Shown piece by piece: positions 57,873-57,944 of a DNA stretch of 57,944 nucleotides. The position numbers and the translations under genes are program-made. The notes below the pieces were generated by a model. The model was not told the DNA's origin, did no database searches, and saw only the letters and a program-made list of their open reading frames with translations. Position 1 is the stretch's first letter, and each line of letters opens with the position of its first letter. This stretch comes from Claveliimonas ammoniilytica (GTDB lineage: Bacteria > Bacillota > Clostridia > Lachnospirales > Lachnospiraceae), in the NCBI RefSeq assembly GCF_025567415.1, contig NZ_JAOQJV010000015.1:1-57944 (forward strand), given 5' to 3'.

Positions 57873-57944
<72 letters not shown>

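Overview
The window is a chromosomal segment of a spore-forming, anaerobic gut Firmicute, most likely Lachnospiraceae (Clostridium cluster XIVa). The evidence is moderate GC, strong AGGAGG-type ribosome binding sites, an alpha/beta SASP-like spore protein, AddAB rather than RecBCD, PyrK/PyrD (type B dihydroorotate dehydrogenase), a glycyl radical enzyme, and the first ~70 nt of a 16S rRNA gene at the right edge whose text fits this family. The species cannot be named from the sequence.

Left region (1-9.7 kb): the end of a membrane transporter, then a cluster built around a glycyl radical enzyme (GRE) of the 1,2-eliminating kind, its radical-SAM activase and an iron-type alcohol dehydrogenase. 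Upstream are a succinyl-CoA-synthetase-like alpha subunit, the last ~44 residues of the matching beta subunit, and the first half of a CoA-acylating aldehyde dehydrogenase. The two broken genes are joined at a short microhomology, so about 1.8-1.9 kb seems to be missing. The gene set resembles sulfoacetate -> sulfoacetyl-CoA -> sulfoacetaldehyde -> isethionate -> acetaldehyde + sulfite, with the first two steps broken here. The substrate is inferred. Next come a TPR protein, a ketopantoate-reductase-like enzyme and a BASS-family transporter.

9.7-18.4 kb: a leftward aromatic operon (DAHP synthase, aroB, an SDR), then rightward peptide use (pepT, a POT transporter) and a GNAT acetyltransferase, then a leftward response regulator/histidine kinase pair.

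18.46-28.34 kb: an integrated ~9.9 kb element bounded by a perfect 25-bp direct repeat. It carries a tyrosine integrase at the right end, phased TGTCCAAA sites near both ends, an antirepressor, XRE repressor, excisionase, replisome organizer, DnaB-like helicase, a small-terminase-like protein, a type I toxin/antisense RNA pair, an RHH regulator with iteron-like repeats and an Imm35/YrhB-like protein. It has no capsid, portal, large terminase or lysis genes, so it looks like a phage satellite (PICI-like) or a heavily reduced prophage. It sits in the divergent promoter region between the two-component system and a CsbB/YfhO-type glycosylation pair. The att core contains a TTTAAG-N4-TTTAAG repeat that looks like a response-regulator box, so each side keeps a copy.

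28.4-54.2 kb: ordinary core genes: GT2/YfhO glycosylation, a TPR lipoprotein, hflX, addB-addA, a SASP-like protein, a WecG/TagA-like protein, a PucR-type regulator, ftsE-ftsX-PcsB-like hydrolase-CtpA, pyrC-pyrF-pyrK-pyrD, a proline iminopeptidase and a M24 aminopeptidase.

54.2-57.9 kb: a ~700 bp gap holding a strong minus-strand promoter, repeated motifs and a terminator (candidate structured RNA), then a YitT-family membrane protein, an ABC-F protein, and three tandem rRNA promoters leading into 16S rRNA.
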